Assembly (NCBI GenBank): GCA_963377175.1
Contig: CAUJNA010001504.1
Location: forward strand, 1-64,000
Direction of reading: 5' to 3'
Source of the DNA: Effrenium voratum
Taxonomy: Eukaryota; Sar; Dinophyceae; Suessiales; Symbiodiniaceae
Length of the DNA stretch: 64,000 bases
Positions 23,488 to 31,881 of the stretch are shown here, in pieces. The notes beneath the pieces were generated by a model. The model ran no database searches and had not been told where the DNA came from. It saw nothing but the letters and a program-made list of their open reading frames with translations. How positions within the stretch are numbered: the stretch's first letter is position 1; each line of letters opens with the position of its first letter. The position numbers and the translations under genes were made by a program.

Positions 23488-23526
23488 CATAAATCTTACA
23501 ATAAGAATTAAATTGTAAGGTTTATG
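23488..23526 (-). terminator. 15-bp hairpin overlapping the stop of the 215-aa gene
   Basis: CATAAATCTTACAAT pairs with ATTGTAAGGTTTATG. The TAA stop of the upstream gene (23522-23524) lies inside the first arm on the transcript. It is nearly identical to 22827-22864. Confidence 0.6.
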
Positions 23527-24169
23527 GGTTAAAATAATGGTCAGGCAATATGTCTTCAAATATGTAATCTACATATTTATCTATATCATCAATGTCTATA
23601 TATTTGATATTTTCTTTTCCTATTATTGAATAAATATATTCCCAAAAGAATAAATACAACAATAGACATACTTTATGTTTAGTGTTGTAGTAATACCATA
23701 TACTATATTCAGTTACTCTAAATCCGTTCAAGACTTCATTTATTTTATCTTTGTCTAATAAATGCCAGTCAATCCATTCAAACAAATAACGGTATTTTTT
23801 GACAAATGCTTTGTATGGTTTAATTGCGTTTATTCCTCCAAACCTCCTAATTAAATCTATATTATTAAAGAATTCATCAATTTCATGTTCAAATGACTTT
23901 ATGGAAATCTTCTGGTAAAAGTGTATAGGAAATCTTGCTTGGTGTCGCATAAAGAATTTTAATTGTAATTGAAACTTTGTATATCCCTTATCCTTATGTT
24001 CTTCATCAAAAAACTTTTCAAGGTCTATTGTTATACAGCATTGATTGCAATATACATTATATTCACTTATTTTATTACATAGATTGGCGGGTAATAACTT
24101 ATACAATGTTATATTAACATCATTCTTTGTATTTTTACAGCATTCGCACTTGTTATAGTTAAACAACAT
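23522..24169 (-). CDS. Zinc-binding protein B (215 aa), paralogue of A
   Basis: The function is not recognised. C8-x2-C11 and C41-x2-C44 flank LYKLLPANLCNKISEY, matching the layout of protein A (C-x2-C, LYKL-LP, Tyr, C-x2-C). After that a segment with FFMRHQARF parallels the RH-containing helix of A. The C-terminal half is aromatic and acidic. The gene is separated from A by a hairpin and a paired GACTTAA motif, and each gene seems to have its own promoter and 3' end. Zinc binding is inferred from cysteine spacing only. Confidence 0.8.
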   Translation of the reverse strand: MLFNYNKCECCKNTKNDVNITLYKLLPANLCNKISEYNVYCNQCCITIDLEKFFDEEHKDKGYTKFQLQLKFFMRHQARFPIHFYQKISIKSFEHEIDEFFNNIDLIRRFGGINAIKPYKAFVKKYRYLFEWIDWHLLDKDKINEVLNGFRVTEYSIWYYYNTKHKVCLLLYLFFWEYIYSIIGKENIKYIDIDDIDKYVDYIFEDILPDHYFNP

Positions 24170-24183
24170 TTCACTATAATATA

Positions 24184-24207
24184 TTGAGTCATTATTTCCT
24201 TAAGTCA
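24184..24207 (-). promoter_or_regulatory. GACTTAA tandem motif upstream of zinc-binding protein B
   Basis: Minus strand TGACTTAAGG (24198-24207) plus a GACTCAA copy exactly 16 bases downstream (24184-24190), ending 14 bases before the ATG. Confidence 0.6.
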
Positions 24208-24210
24208 TTT

Positions 24211-24546
24211 TTAACGAAGTACATGAGATATTTTTTGTTTTTGTATTTCTATAAGTCTTTCATATCCTCTGACCACTCCGTCAAAACTAAACACATAATT
24301 TACAGAACTTTCACCTGCTAATTCACAAGTTTTTATTAATTCATTAAAATCTTTTTTCAACTGCGTCTCATCATGCTCTAATTCAAGGCATGATTTAAAC
24401 CCTTCATAAAAGTCTTTCTTGTTAGTTTTAAAGTATTTAACATCTAGCAAAGCATATTTATCTCTTTCACCTTCATAGTGTTCTTTTACCTTTATCATTT
24501 CTTTTATTAATTCTATTCGTTCTTTTATTTCTGCGTGTATCTTCAT
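24211..24546 (-). CDS. Small helical protein (111 aa), unknown
   Basis: No family recognised. The N-terminal 30 residues form a charged helix (IKERIELIKEMIKVKEHYEG) with likely coiled-coil character. The remainder is helical, with two cysteines and no metal motif. The gene is in the left cluster of minus-strand genes and has its own upstream GACTTAA-type pair. Expressed with polymerase and zinc proteins, it may serve replication or regulation (inference from context only). Confidence 0.75.
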   Translation of the reverse strand: MKIHAEIKERIELIKEMIKVKEHYEGERDKYALLDVKYFKTNKKDFYEGFKSCLELEHDETQLKKDFNELIKTCELAGESSVNYVFSFDGVVRGYERLIEIQKQKISHVLR

Positions 24547-24553
24547 TACTACA

Positions 24554-24576
24554 TTAAGTCATCATCTCTTTAATTC
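24554..24576 (-). promoter_or_regulatory. GACTTAA-type pair upstream of the 111-aa gene
   Basis: GACTTAA (24554-24560) with a GAATTAA copy 16 bases upstream in the gene's direction (24570-24576). The ATG begins about 8 bases after the inner copy. Confidence 0.5.
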
Positions 24577-24581
24577 TCCAG

Positions 24582-24598
24582 TGATGACTATGTCATCA
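24582..24598 (-). terminator. Hairpin overlapping the PolB stop codon
   Basis: TGATGAC-TAT-GTCATCA is a 7-bp perfect stem with a 3-base loop. The PolB TGA stop (24596-24598) is in the first arm. Confidence 0.45.
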
Positions 24599-27500
24599 TA
24601 TTATTCCATTTTCAATAGAATAATGACCATATGCTAAACTATCACCTGTATTAGTCCAGTATCTTTTATTTTCATAACTATTCAAACTAATCTTTGTTGT
24701 TCTAATACTATAAATTTTATGGTTTTTACTTCTAATACTATTGAATGATTTATGTATAGCTTCATTAGTTTGTAAAACCTTATCATATTCTTTATATGTC
24801 AGTTGCCTCCTCACTATGTGCTTTGCTGTGCCCTTGCATTTCTTATGTTCTTTTTCTTCTCCATAGATTTGAAAAGCGTAACACTTAGGACGAAGTCCAA
24901 TAAACCCTGTAATAATTTTGCTACTGCATTCATCCTTAAATTTACCCAACGTCTTTTTATTAGTAGTATCATAGCATTTATGATAAATAGGATAATCTGA
25001 AAAATCCATTTCATCTTTAATATCATGAAGATCTTTATAAATGTCATCAGTCTTAGTATGAAATACAAAACTATCAGTGTCAGTATAAACCATTCTAATA
25101 GTATCTCCGTATTTAGGTTTCATAACATCATAATAAAACTTATACATATGTTGCTTACTCAAATCTAAAATACTCATTCCAATGAATATAGGTTTATCTA
25201 ATTTCAATTGTGTTTTTTGTTTCTCAACTCCTACTAAATTATCGCTGATAATATGACTATGTTTAAATGATGGATTATTAACACATTTCATAAATCTTGT
25301 TTCATCACTCACTATTTCAAAATCTAAGTGTTTCCTTTTGTCTTCCATCGTTTTTCCGAACACGGCATTATTCATTAATTTGTAAACATCTTTCTCAAAA
25401 TCATTGTTGGCATTCTTTCTTTTCTCAGTGTTAAATTCAATGTAAGGTTTTAATATCTCTTTCTGACTGAATTTTATTGCTCTGTGTATTTTCTTTAGTT
25501 TCAATCCGTGTTTTAAATAAAACTGTAAAGTTCTAATATGGACTACATACTTTTCTTTGTCTTTTAAATTCAATATTAATTTATTTGTTTTTTCATCTTT
25601 AGGTTTTTTCTTATTCAGTATTTCATAAATTTCAACTTGTTTATCTGATAACATATCTGCTTTAACATTCATAATTTCAGGTGCCATTGGATAGTCATTG
25701 TGTAAATCGTGCAGTTCTTTAGGGTATTCTAAATCAACTTCTAAGATGTATCCAGTATTACCATTAGCATAGTTTAAAATATCATCTTCTGTTATTTTAG
25801 TATCCCACTTTAAATTTTTGTATGGCAGTTTTTGTATCATTGCTAATCCATATAAGTTATTAGCATCAAAATAGTTAATATAACTACTTTCTTTGCTTTC
25901 ATCAAAATCATCACCCATATAAATATTATTTGCCTCTACTTTCTTACAGGCAGTCTGTGTCATCCCACCACGAAGTCCGGTCTCTATCATTTCATACATA
26001 TCTTGGTCATAAACTAAATCTATTTCAACACCAGTTAATTTTAACATAGCATCAAAAGCAAAATTAGGCAGTGTGTAATAATATACTGGATCTAAACCGT
26101 AATCTTGAATACACACATCTCTAAAATTTTCAAAAATATCAGTTAATAATAAAACATCTGTTTTCAAATACAAATCGTGATATTCACCCATGTTTTTAAT
26201 CTTAAAGTGTTTCCATATTACTTTTGCTTTTTCATAATCTTCATCCATTATATTTTCCTCACTTAACCTACTGTAAAACATATCTTTAGTTGGTAAACTT
26301 TCATCTTCAAACTTTTCTATTGAATTCATATAGTCATAAGGATAAACTCCCTTCTCTGTTAATAAGTCCAAACATTTTTCACTTTTAATAATATCATTAT
26401 TTTTACTAAATCTAAAATTGTTCTGCCAGTTGTCTTTTATTATCCATTTTCTTTTATCTTTATCATCTGTGTTGTCATATTTTGTCAATGATACTAATTT
26501 ATCTAAAGAAGCAGTTATAAAACTAAAACTGTCCTTAACACTTAAACAATCAAAACCGATATTAATAAACTTTTCACTGTTCTGTGCTATTACATCTATT
26601 TTCTTCTGATTACTTAACTTATCAGCATTTTGAATAATTAAATGTCCATCATAATTTTTCATATTATGGAAAAACACTGGTATTTTAAAATATTTATGAC
26701 AAAAGTTTAAATTACAAATGCTATGAGCACAACCCCTATATTTACCTGTGAAATGGCAATGGTCGCGAACCTTCTTATATTTCTCTGCTTCCTTTTCATT
26801 CTTATAATCATATCTAAATTTATCACCACAAATAAAACAATGAGTTGCATTTTTAAAGTCTTTCTTATTTTCATCACTCATATCAATTTCTTTATTTTCT
26901 TTCATTTTGTCTTTAATGTCTTCTCTTATCTCATTAATTTTACTACAAAAAACATTAACGGCATCACTTCCTCGATATAAATATTCATAATTAGAACCAT
27001 CAACTGAATTAACCATATTCAACATAAAACCACAGGGTTTATGTTCTTGATAATTGTAAGTTTTAATACTTTCATCTGTTGGTTTATCAACTTCCTCAGT
27101 TAAACATTCAAAGTCAGCATAAATAACAAATGGACACCTTAACTTTTTAAAGTGATGTTTGAATTTCATTTTTTCTTCTGGCTTAGGCATTTTTATTTGT
27201 TGACCTTCAACTTCCATACAACCCTTGTCATAGTGTTTCTTTAGGAGTTCGGGAGTTCCAAACCCATTTTGACAATATTTACAGAAAAACGAAGCACTAC
27301 AAAATTTACTTTTCTGACTGTTAATAAGTCTGCTCATATGCTTAATATATGCATAATGACTGCCACCTCCCTCATCAATTCTCAACAAATCAATATGACA
27401 AGAAGCATCCTTATTTTTCAGTGCTCTATGTTTAACTATTTGCTCTGTAACTTCATCAATTACAAAAACATTAATGGACACCTTAGGGTTTTGTTCTTCA

Positions 27501-28384
27501 AACTTATCAATATCATCATTATTCACAGGATAATTTATTCCATCAAAGTTCAAGTCGCTTTCCACTTTTTTATAATGATAAAAATATTCTGGATGCTTAT
27601 TTTCATAGATTTTATGATAAGCACATTCAACACAATATTTAAAACACTTTTCATCTTTATTTTGAATATTAATACATGCTCTTTTGGACTTTACCCATTT
27701 TGGTAGTTCAATATATTGTCCTGCTCTTGTAGGGTTGTATTTGTTATACATAATGTGGATGCTTTCAACTTTAACTATCATCAATCCTGATTGATACAGT
27801 GCCATTTCTAAAATTCTAGTTTCAATGTCTGGTTTCATATTGTTCAATGCTTTTTTCAAATCATCTTCATTATTTATGGTATATGACCTTGTCTTTGGAC
27901 TAACTAATTGCTCTTCCTCAAATATATTATTTACTCTTAATGATACGACAGCGTTTAATTTCATACCCTTATGTTCTTTTAAATATTCACTTAGTCTATC
28001 AAACTGGTAAACAAAATAAGTCAATCCATTTAAACCTTTCAAATTGATGTTAGAAATCGTGTAAGCATTGGCATATGCTCTAAAAGCGCTTCTTTCCTCT
28101 GTTATTGTTGCTTTCTTCTTGACTGCGTGTTTTAAGACTGTTCTTGTTCCTACTCTTTCTCTTATTTGGTTTGCTTTGTATTCATTAGTTGTCTTTACGC
28201 TTTCAAGTTGTTTGATGAGTTTTTTGCTTAATGGTTTATCAGCGTTGTATCTGTATTGATTGTTTCCTATGATTATTGTTTTTAATTGTTTACCTTTTTT
28301 ATTTAATTTATATTGTCCTACATTGTTTTTTAGAATGTATTTAACGATTTTAGTATTTTCATCCGGCGCTAAATTTCTATTCAT
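24596..28384 (-). CDS. polB: Protein-primed family B DNA polymerase
   Basis: A 1262-aa Polinton-type pPolB that would replicate the element from its TIRs. Exonuclease motifs: D424-F-E426, H573-N-x3-Y-D579, Y739-x3-D743. Polymerase motifs: A at D840-ANNLYG, B at K1002-LMNNAVFGKT, C at Y-T-D1102-T-D1104-S. Zinc modules: C368/C371/H384/C389, and an HNH-like block (C516, C519, DHCHFTGKYRG from 541, C557) typical of Polinton polymerases. Residues about 235-350 hold a conserved Cys247 (DEKCFKY) and His343 (GGGSHYAYIKH) that resemble a papain/OTU-like cysteine protease arrangement. That part is inference. It is full length, with a GACTTAAGG motif upstream and a hairpin at the stop. Confidence 0.96.
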   Translation of the reverse strand: MNRNLAPDENTKIVKYILKNNVGQYKLNKKGKQLKTIIIGNNQYRYNADKPLSKKLIKQLESVKTTNEYKANQIRERVGTRTVLKHAVKKKATITEERSAFRAYANAYTISNINLKGLNGLTYFVYQFDRLSEYLKEHKGMKLNAVVSLRVNNIFEEEQLVSPKTRSYTINNEDDLKKALNNMKPDIETRILEMALYQSGLMIVKVESIHIMYNKYNPTRAGQYIELPKWVKSKRACINIQNKDEKCFKYCVECAYHKIYENKHPEYFYHYKKVESDLNFDGINYPVNNDDIDKFEEQNPKVSINVFVIDEVTEQIVKHRALKNKDASCHIDLLRIDEGGGSHYAYIKHMSRLINSQKSKFCSASFFCKYCQNGFGTPELLKKHYDKGCMEVEGQQIKMPKPEEKMKFKHHFKKLRCPFVIYADFECLTEEVDKPTDESIKTYNYQEHKPCGFMLNMVNSVDGSNYEYLYRGSDAVNVFCSKINEIREDIKDKMKENKEIDMSDENKKDFKNATHCFICGDKFRYDYKNEKEAEKYKKVRDHCHFTGKYRGCAHSICNLNFCHKYFKIPVFFHNMKNYDGHLIIQNADKLSNQKKIDVIAQNSEKFINIGFDCLSVKDSFSFITASLDKLVSLTKYDNTDDKDKRKWIIKDNWQNNFRFSKNNDIIKSEKCLDLLTEKGVYPYDYMNSIEKFEDESLPTKDMFYSRLSEENIMDEDYEKAKVIWKHFKIKNMGEYHDLYLKTDVLLLTDIFENFRDVCIQDYGLDPVYYYTLPNFAFDAMLKLTGVEIDLVYDQDMYEMIETGLRGGMTQTACKKVEANNIYMGDDFDESKESSYINYFDANNLYGLAMIQKLPYKNLKWDTKITEDDILNYANGNTGYILEVDLEYPKELHDLHNDYPMAPEIMNVKADMLSDKQVEIYEILNKKKPKDEKTNKLILNLKDKEKYVVHIRTLQFYLKHGLKLKKIHRAIKFSQKEILKPYIEFNTEKRKNANNDFEKDVYKLMNNAVFGKTMEDKRKHLDFEIVSDETRFMKCVNNPSFKHSHIISDNLVGVEKQKTQLKLDKPIFIGMSILDLSKQHMYKFYYDVMKPKYGDTIRMVYTDTDSFVFHTKTDDIYKDLHDIKDEMDFSDYPIYHKCYDTTNKKTLGKFKDECSSKIITGFIGLRPKCYAFQIYGEEKEHKKCKGTAKHIVRRQLTYKEYDKVLQTNEAIHKSFNSIRSKNHKIYSIRTTKISLNSYENKRYWTNTGDSLAYGHYSIENGII

Positions 28385-28418
28385 ATTAATAAGTATATAT
28401 TTATTAATATAAATATCT

Positions 28419-28428
28419 CCTTAAGTCA
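28419..28428 (-). promoter_or_regulatory. GACTTAAGG motif upstream of PolB
   Basis: TGACTTAAGG on the minus strand, 34 bases before the ATG. The second copy 16 bases downstream is not conserved here. It is shared with four other left-block genes. Confidence 0.6.
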
Positions 28429-28462
28429 AAATCAAATTTATAATTTCTATGAAGTAAAGCAA

Positions 28463-29380
28463 TTACTCATTTACTAAAAGCAATTCGTGACGTAGATAAT
28501 GTCTGCTTAAACCTTCTAAAATATAATATTTTTGTAGTGTCATATCTCTCTCTATTTTTTCAACTTTAAATTTTCTGTCAGACCATTTTGAAATTGTTTC
28601 CTTGCGTGTGGAGTAGTTTCCTTTTCCCTTCTTATATATCTTCACTCTATCTGAAACCTGTATCTTAGGGTATTTCCTCATGTGCTTCTGCTTTAATGTT
28701 AGATTTGCCTTTACATTTATTCGATTTTCATCCTTGTGTGCTTCAATAGGTCTCATTCCATTTGATGAGTGTATAGAATCATTATATTTTTTCAGTGTTG
28801 GTTTTAACATATCAGTCCATTTTCCCTTTGTAAAATTCATTCTATCACTTATTCCCTTTTTCATCGTCCTAATAAATCTCTCTCCTATATTCGCATGTGT
28901 CATTGTTTTCTTTTGACTTATGCCTAGACTATCTAAATATTTTTTGACATCCGAGTAAAATGCTCCGTCATCATCACTATAAATTTCAATCGGTTCACCC
29001 ATAATTTTAAAACTTTCTTTCAATGCTTTTAAAACATTTGGACTTGCTCGCTCAGGCATTGGAACAACATTACCTAATTTACTGAAAGCATCAATTACAA
29101 TTAAAGCATATCTTTCTTCACCTTCTTTCTTAAATATGTTCATATCCATAATATCTATTTGAAATTCTGCTCTGGCATAAGGCACTAAGAAACTATTATA
29201 TTTTTGATATGGTTTAATTTGTTTATTAGGTTGCTTCTTCAACCAGTCGCCCACTTCTTTTAGAGTAAATGATGCATCTGTCTCATTTGCTTGTTTGTAT
29301 AAACTTTGCTTTGAACCATACCCTCGCTCCAAATCGTAAAATAAATTACTTAATATTTCATCTTTTGTAAGTTTACTCAT
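28463..29380 (-). CDS. RVE-family integrase
   Basis: A 305-aa retroviral-type DDE integrase, expected to insert the element and create the 5-bp duplication. The likely catalytic residues are D76 (FQIDIMDMN), D137 (IYSDDDGAFYS) and E167 (HANIGERFIRTMK). The N-terminal 60 residues form a helical domain (GYGSKQSLYKQAN, VGDWLKKQ) of the kind found in Polinton integrases instead of a retroviral HHCC finger. The C-terminal region (from about 235: VSDRVKIYKKGKG; YILEGLSRHYLRHELL) resembles the small SH3-like or chromo-like tail of the family. The ATG is preceded by an AT-rich stretch without the GACTTAAGG motif. Confidence 0.93.
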   Translation of the reverse strand: MSKLTKDEILSNLFYDLERGYGSKQSLYKQANETDASFTLKEVGDWLKKQPNKQIKPYQKYNSFLVPYARAEFQIDIMDMNIFKKEGEERYALIVIDAFSKLGNVVPMPERASPNVLKALKESFKIMGEPIEIYSDDDGAFYSDVKKYLDSLGISQKKTMTHANIGERFIRTMKKGISDRMNFTKGKWTDMLKPTLKKYNDSIHSSNGMRPIEAHKDENRINVKANLTLKQKHMRKYPKIQVSDRVKIYKKGKGNYSTRKETISKWSDRKFKVEKIERDMTLQKYYILEGLSRHYLRHELLLVNE

Positions 29381-29395
29381 TATAATACTGATTAG

Positions 29396-29421
29396 TTTTT
29401 ATTAATTTTATTTAATAAAAA
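29396..29421 (-). terminator. 10-bp hairpin after the C2HC zinc-finger gene
   Basis: TTTTTATTAA pairs with TTAATAAAAA across a 6-base loop. It starts 4 bases beyond the stop codon of the gene at 29426-29773, in the gap before the integrase. Confidence 0.5.
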
Positions 29422-29425
29422 ATAA

Positions 29426-29773
29426 TCACATTATTTCTCTTGCTTTTTGACACTTTCTAGATTTCTCATGTCTTTTGATGTTTGAAGAATTACTCATCGT
29501 TTTTCCACACATATTGCAGGTGTAAGGATGGTTCTGCTTTTCTTGAAAATATTTACTCTGGTATGCTTGTTTTTTTGTTTTATTTAATCCCTCTTCCTCA
29601 CTTGATGTTGGTATTACATCAGCATCTGAACTATCATAATGTCTTTGAATGTCTGCTCCAAACCTGCTGTTCATATGTATCATACTCATAAAACTACTAT
29701 ACTCATCATCATCAAGAGTGTTTAAATAATAATTGTCACTTATATCATTAGAATGTCTGCTGTAGAAAGGCAT
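29426..29773 (-). CDS. C2HC zinc-finger protein (115 aa)
   Basis: The C-terminus contains one classical finger, C86-x2-C89-x12-H102-x5-C108 (YTCNMCGKTMSNSSNIKRHE), with a final Cys in place of the second His. The N-terminal 80 residues are acidic and Tyr/Ser-rich and look disordered. This is the layout of a small sequence-specific DNA-binding regulator. It has the GACTTAAGG upstream motif of the polymerase group, so it may be an early transcription factor of the element (inference). Confidence 0.82.
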   Translation of the reverse strand: MPFYSRHSNDISDNYYLNTLDDDEYSSFMSMIHMNSRFGADIQRHYDSSDADVIPTSSEEEGLNKTKKQAYQSKYFQEKQNHPYTCNMCGKTMSNSSNIKRHEKSRKCQKAREIM

Positions 29774-29802
29774 TATTATCTTATTATATTAAAATGATAT
29801 TC

Positions 29803-29812
29803 CCTTAAGTCT
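29803..29812 (-). promoter_or_regulatory. GACTTAAGG motif upstream of the C2HC gene
   Basis: AGACTTAAGG on the minus strand, 29 bases before the ATG, with a degenerate ATTTTAA 16 bases downstream. Confidence 0.55.
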
Positions 29813-29836
29813 ATTTTGTTAAAATATCTATTAATA

Positions 29837-29855
29837 ATAATTACAAAGTAATTAT
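29837..29855 (-). terminator. 8-bp hairpin after the 317-aa gene
   Basis: ATAATTAC-AAA-GTAATTAT, beginning 5 bases past the stop codon at 29861-29863. Confidence 0.45.
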
Positions 29856-29860
29856 CAATA

Positions 29861-30814
29861 TTAACTAGATTTTTCTTTACTACTGCTTGGCGGTTGCTCT
29901 TCTTCATTTTCACTTTCAGCATCAGTAGGAATAGGCATGTCGGTCGGCGGTGCTATTTCATAATTAGCATTTTCTTCTGGTGACGCCTCGCCAGAGGCTC
30001 GCGAGCTTCGCGACGATGAATTAACAGTATGTGTTGAAGAACTATTAACAGTGATAGGCGGAGAACTATGAACACTAACAGGGGGAGAGGGGGTTGATAA
30101 ATCAACCCCGCCATTGCTTTGCAATGTCGTGTTTAACTCAACTTCCTCACTAACATTTGTATTCAACCAATTCATTATAGCAGTTGCTATATCGTATGAT
30201 GTTACTAATGAATTCATTGTTAAATTAACTAACAACTCTGAACCTTGAATTGTAGTTAATGTAGTGTGGTATGTTAAATGTGCTACTATTTGACCTATAC
30301 TAAAACCTGACCTCATCATAAATTCTATAATCCTCATCAACATAAATAATTTCTTTCTATATTTATCAATGTCATCATCTTTTTTATCATCATCATCATC
30401 GTCGTCATCATCATATAAATCAGTGTCATATGTAAATGCTTCTGCTTCTGCTTCTGCCTTGGTTATCATTTTGCTTTTGAAACTCTTTGAAGAACCACCT
30501 AATAATTTTGTCATATCATCAAAATTATAAGTTTGTGTCGCTTTATCATTTGGTAGGTCTGTTTGTGTTGCCTTGTTTTCTTTGTTAAGCGTTTGTGTTG
30601 CCTTGTCTGCCATCATAACTTGAGCGTTCATATATCTTTCTTTATTTTTATAATTCATTAAATCCATTTCATCAAAATCAAAATTATTCAATAACATATC
30701 TTTCTTGTATTTCTTCAATATAACTGTTGTTTTTATTTTGCTTGTGATTGTTTGTTTAAGCATTTCATCAAAAGTAGGGCGCTTCCTTAATTCGTGTTTG
30801 AGGTTGTTAATCAT
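29861..30814 (-). CDS. Acidic 317-aa protein with three KATQT (LC8-type) motifs
   Basis: No family recognised. Residues 5-24 (LKHELRKRPTFDEMLKQTIT) match the N-terminus of the next gene's product. KATQT occurs at 71-75, 81-85 and 91-95, exactly 10 residues apart, in an otherwise polar linker. K-x-T-Q-T is the consensus for binding dynein light chain LC8. A poly-Asp run (134-149) is followed by a hydrophobic helical region (about 152-215) and a Ser/Pro-rich disordered tail. Its position next to the minor capsid gene suggests a virion or assembly protein. A small GC-rich palindromic patch encodes part of the tail (about 271-281). Binding to host LC8 is inference from the motif. Confidence 0.85.
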   Translation of the reverse strand: MINNLKHELRKRPTFDEMLKQTITSKIKTTVILKKYKKDMLLNNFDFDEMDLMNYKNKERYMNAQVMMADKATQTLNKENKATQTDLPNDKATQTYNFDDMTKLLGGSSKSFKSKMITKAEAEAEAFTYDTDLYDDDDDDDDDKKDDDIDKYRKKLFMLMRIIEFMMRSGFSIGQIVAHLTYHTTLTTIQGSELLVNLTMNSLVTSYDIATAIMNWLNTNVSEEVELNTTLQSNGGVDLSTPSPPVSVHSSPPITVNSSSTHTVNSSSRSSRASGEASPEENANYEIAPPTDMPIPTDAESENEEEQPPSSSKEKSS

Positions 30815-30852
30815 TTTATATTAATTATTGATAAATTATATACATGATTTAA

Positions 30853-31827
30853 TTAAACCTCTGATGCTTTACCTTTTCCTTTCATAACTCTCCAATCTCC
30901 CATTCGTTTTCTTAGTAGTTCATCATTTACTTCTGTTGTCCATTTTCCACTGTCTATTAGTTCCTCCACCAGTCTAAGTAAATAAGCTCTACCTGCTTCA
31001 CCTCTACCTTTTCCTTTCTTCTTTTTTTTGTTATACTCCTTTTCTTGTTCTTCAGTAAACATTCCTCTTAAATGTAATTGAAATAATAAATCTTCTTCCT
31101 GAACGTTCGTTGTTTGTTTCCAGTGTTTCATATCAGTTGAGTAATCAATGGTTTCCTTGCTTCTTCTTGATGGTTCTGCTGGGACTGAGGATGAACTGCC
31201 GGCGTTGTCCATTTTTTGCTCTCTTGATGATGCCACTTTCTTTGCTACATCTTTGATTTTACGATTTACAAGGCCTTTAACATATTCTTTAACTGCTTCG
31301 TCTTCTGTCATAATCGGTTCTAATGGTGGTAAGTCTTCAGTATCGCTTGATTTTGCAGTTACCATTGACTGGATACTTGGTCTTCTCCCCTCTTGTCCTT
31401 CTAATTGTCTTGCTCGTTGTGCTCGTTGGTGTAGGTCTGCTATTTGTTCGCTACTAACTCTTTTTGAAACTTGACTGATTTGTCGTTCGTGTTGTTCCTC
31501 TGCATCATCCATTGAGGCACTTAGTGATTGTATTGCTTCATCTCTTAAATCATCCATTTCATCGTCTCTCGATATATCAAAATGTTCTGTTTGATTTTCC
31601 CCATCTAACATTTTTTGAAAGCGTTGTTGTCTCAAATCTACTGTATTATTATCGTACACTGTTCCCAATGGACTGTCACGAAAATAATAGGCGTTACGAT
31701 CTATGACATCTCTGATATTCTTATTTTTGTATTCTTCCTTTGTAATTTCCTTTATCAGTTCATTATAAGACGGTCTTAATCTCAATTGTGATTTTAGCGT
31801 TTTCATCTGTTCATTGTCTAATCTCAT
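30853..31827 (-). CDS. Charged 324-aa protein of the RPS/DVIDR family
   Basis: No known family. The N-terminus LKSQLRLRPSYNELIKEIT aligns with that of the 317-aa protein, and IRDVIDRNAYYF (about 38-49) aligns with ISDVIDRKAVF of the 154-aa protein, so it links the three as relatives. The middle is Gln/Glu/Arg-rich helix (about 105-150), then a Ser-rich linker. The C-terminus is Lys-rich (YNKKKKKGKGRGEAGRAY) and may bind DNA. It lies between the capsid gene and the integrase. A core or scaffold role is possible but unproven. Confidence 0.8.
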   Translation of the reverse strand: MRLDNEQMKTLKSQLRLRPSYNELIKEITKEEYKNKNIRDVIDRNAYYFRDSPLGTVYDNNTVDLRQQRFQKMLDGENQTEHFDISRDDEMDDLRDEAIQSLSASMDDAEEQHERQISQVSKRVSSEQIADLHQRAQRARQLEGQEGRRPSIQSMVTAKSSDTEDLPPLEPIMTEDEAVKEYVKGLVNRKIKDVAKKVASSREQKMDNAGSSSSVPAEPSRRSKETIDYSTDMKHWKQTTNVQEEDLLFQLHLRGMFTEEQEKEYNKKKKKGKGRGEAGRAYLLRLVEELIDSGKWTTEVNDELLRKRMGDWRVMKGKGKASEV

Positions 31828-31838
31828 TAGTATATTAA

Positions 31839-31872
31839 ATTAATTAGATTATAATTTATTAATCTAATTAAT
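31839..31872 (-). terminator. 12-bp hairpin after the 154-aa gene, containing the next promoter motif
   Basis: ATTAATTAGATT pairs perfectly with AATCTAATTAAT across 10 bases. It lies 9 bases past the stop at 31882-31884. The far arm contains TCTAATTAA, 12 bases before the ATG of the 324-aa gene, so the terminator and promoter signals overlap. Confidence 0.55.
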
Positions 31873-31881
31873 CTAATTAAT

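Noticed and set aside
26418..27706. Hydrophobic plus-strand frames inside PolB
   Set aside because: Complement shadows of the polymerase gene. AT-rich antisense gives apparent membrane proteins.
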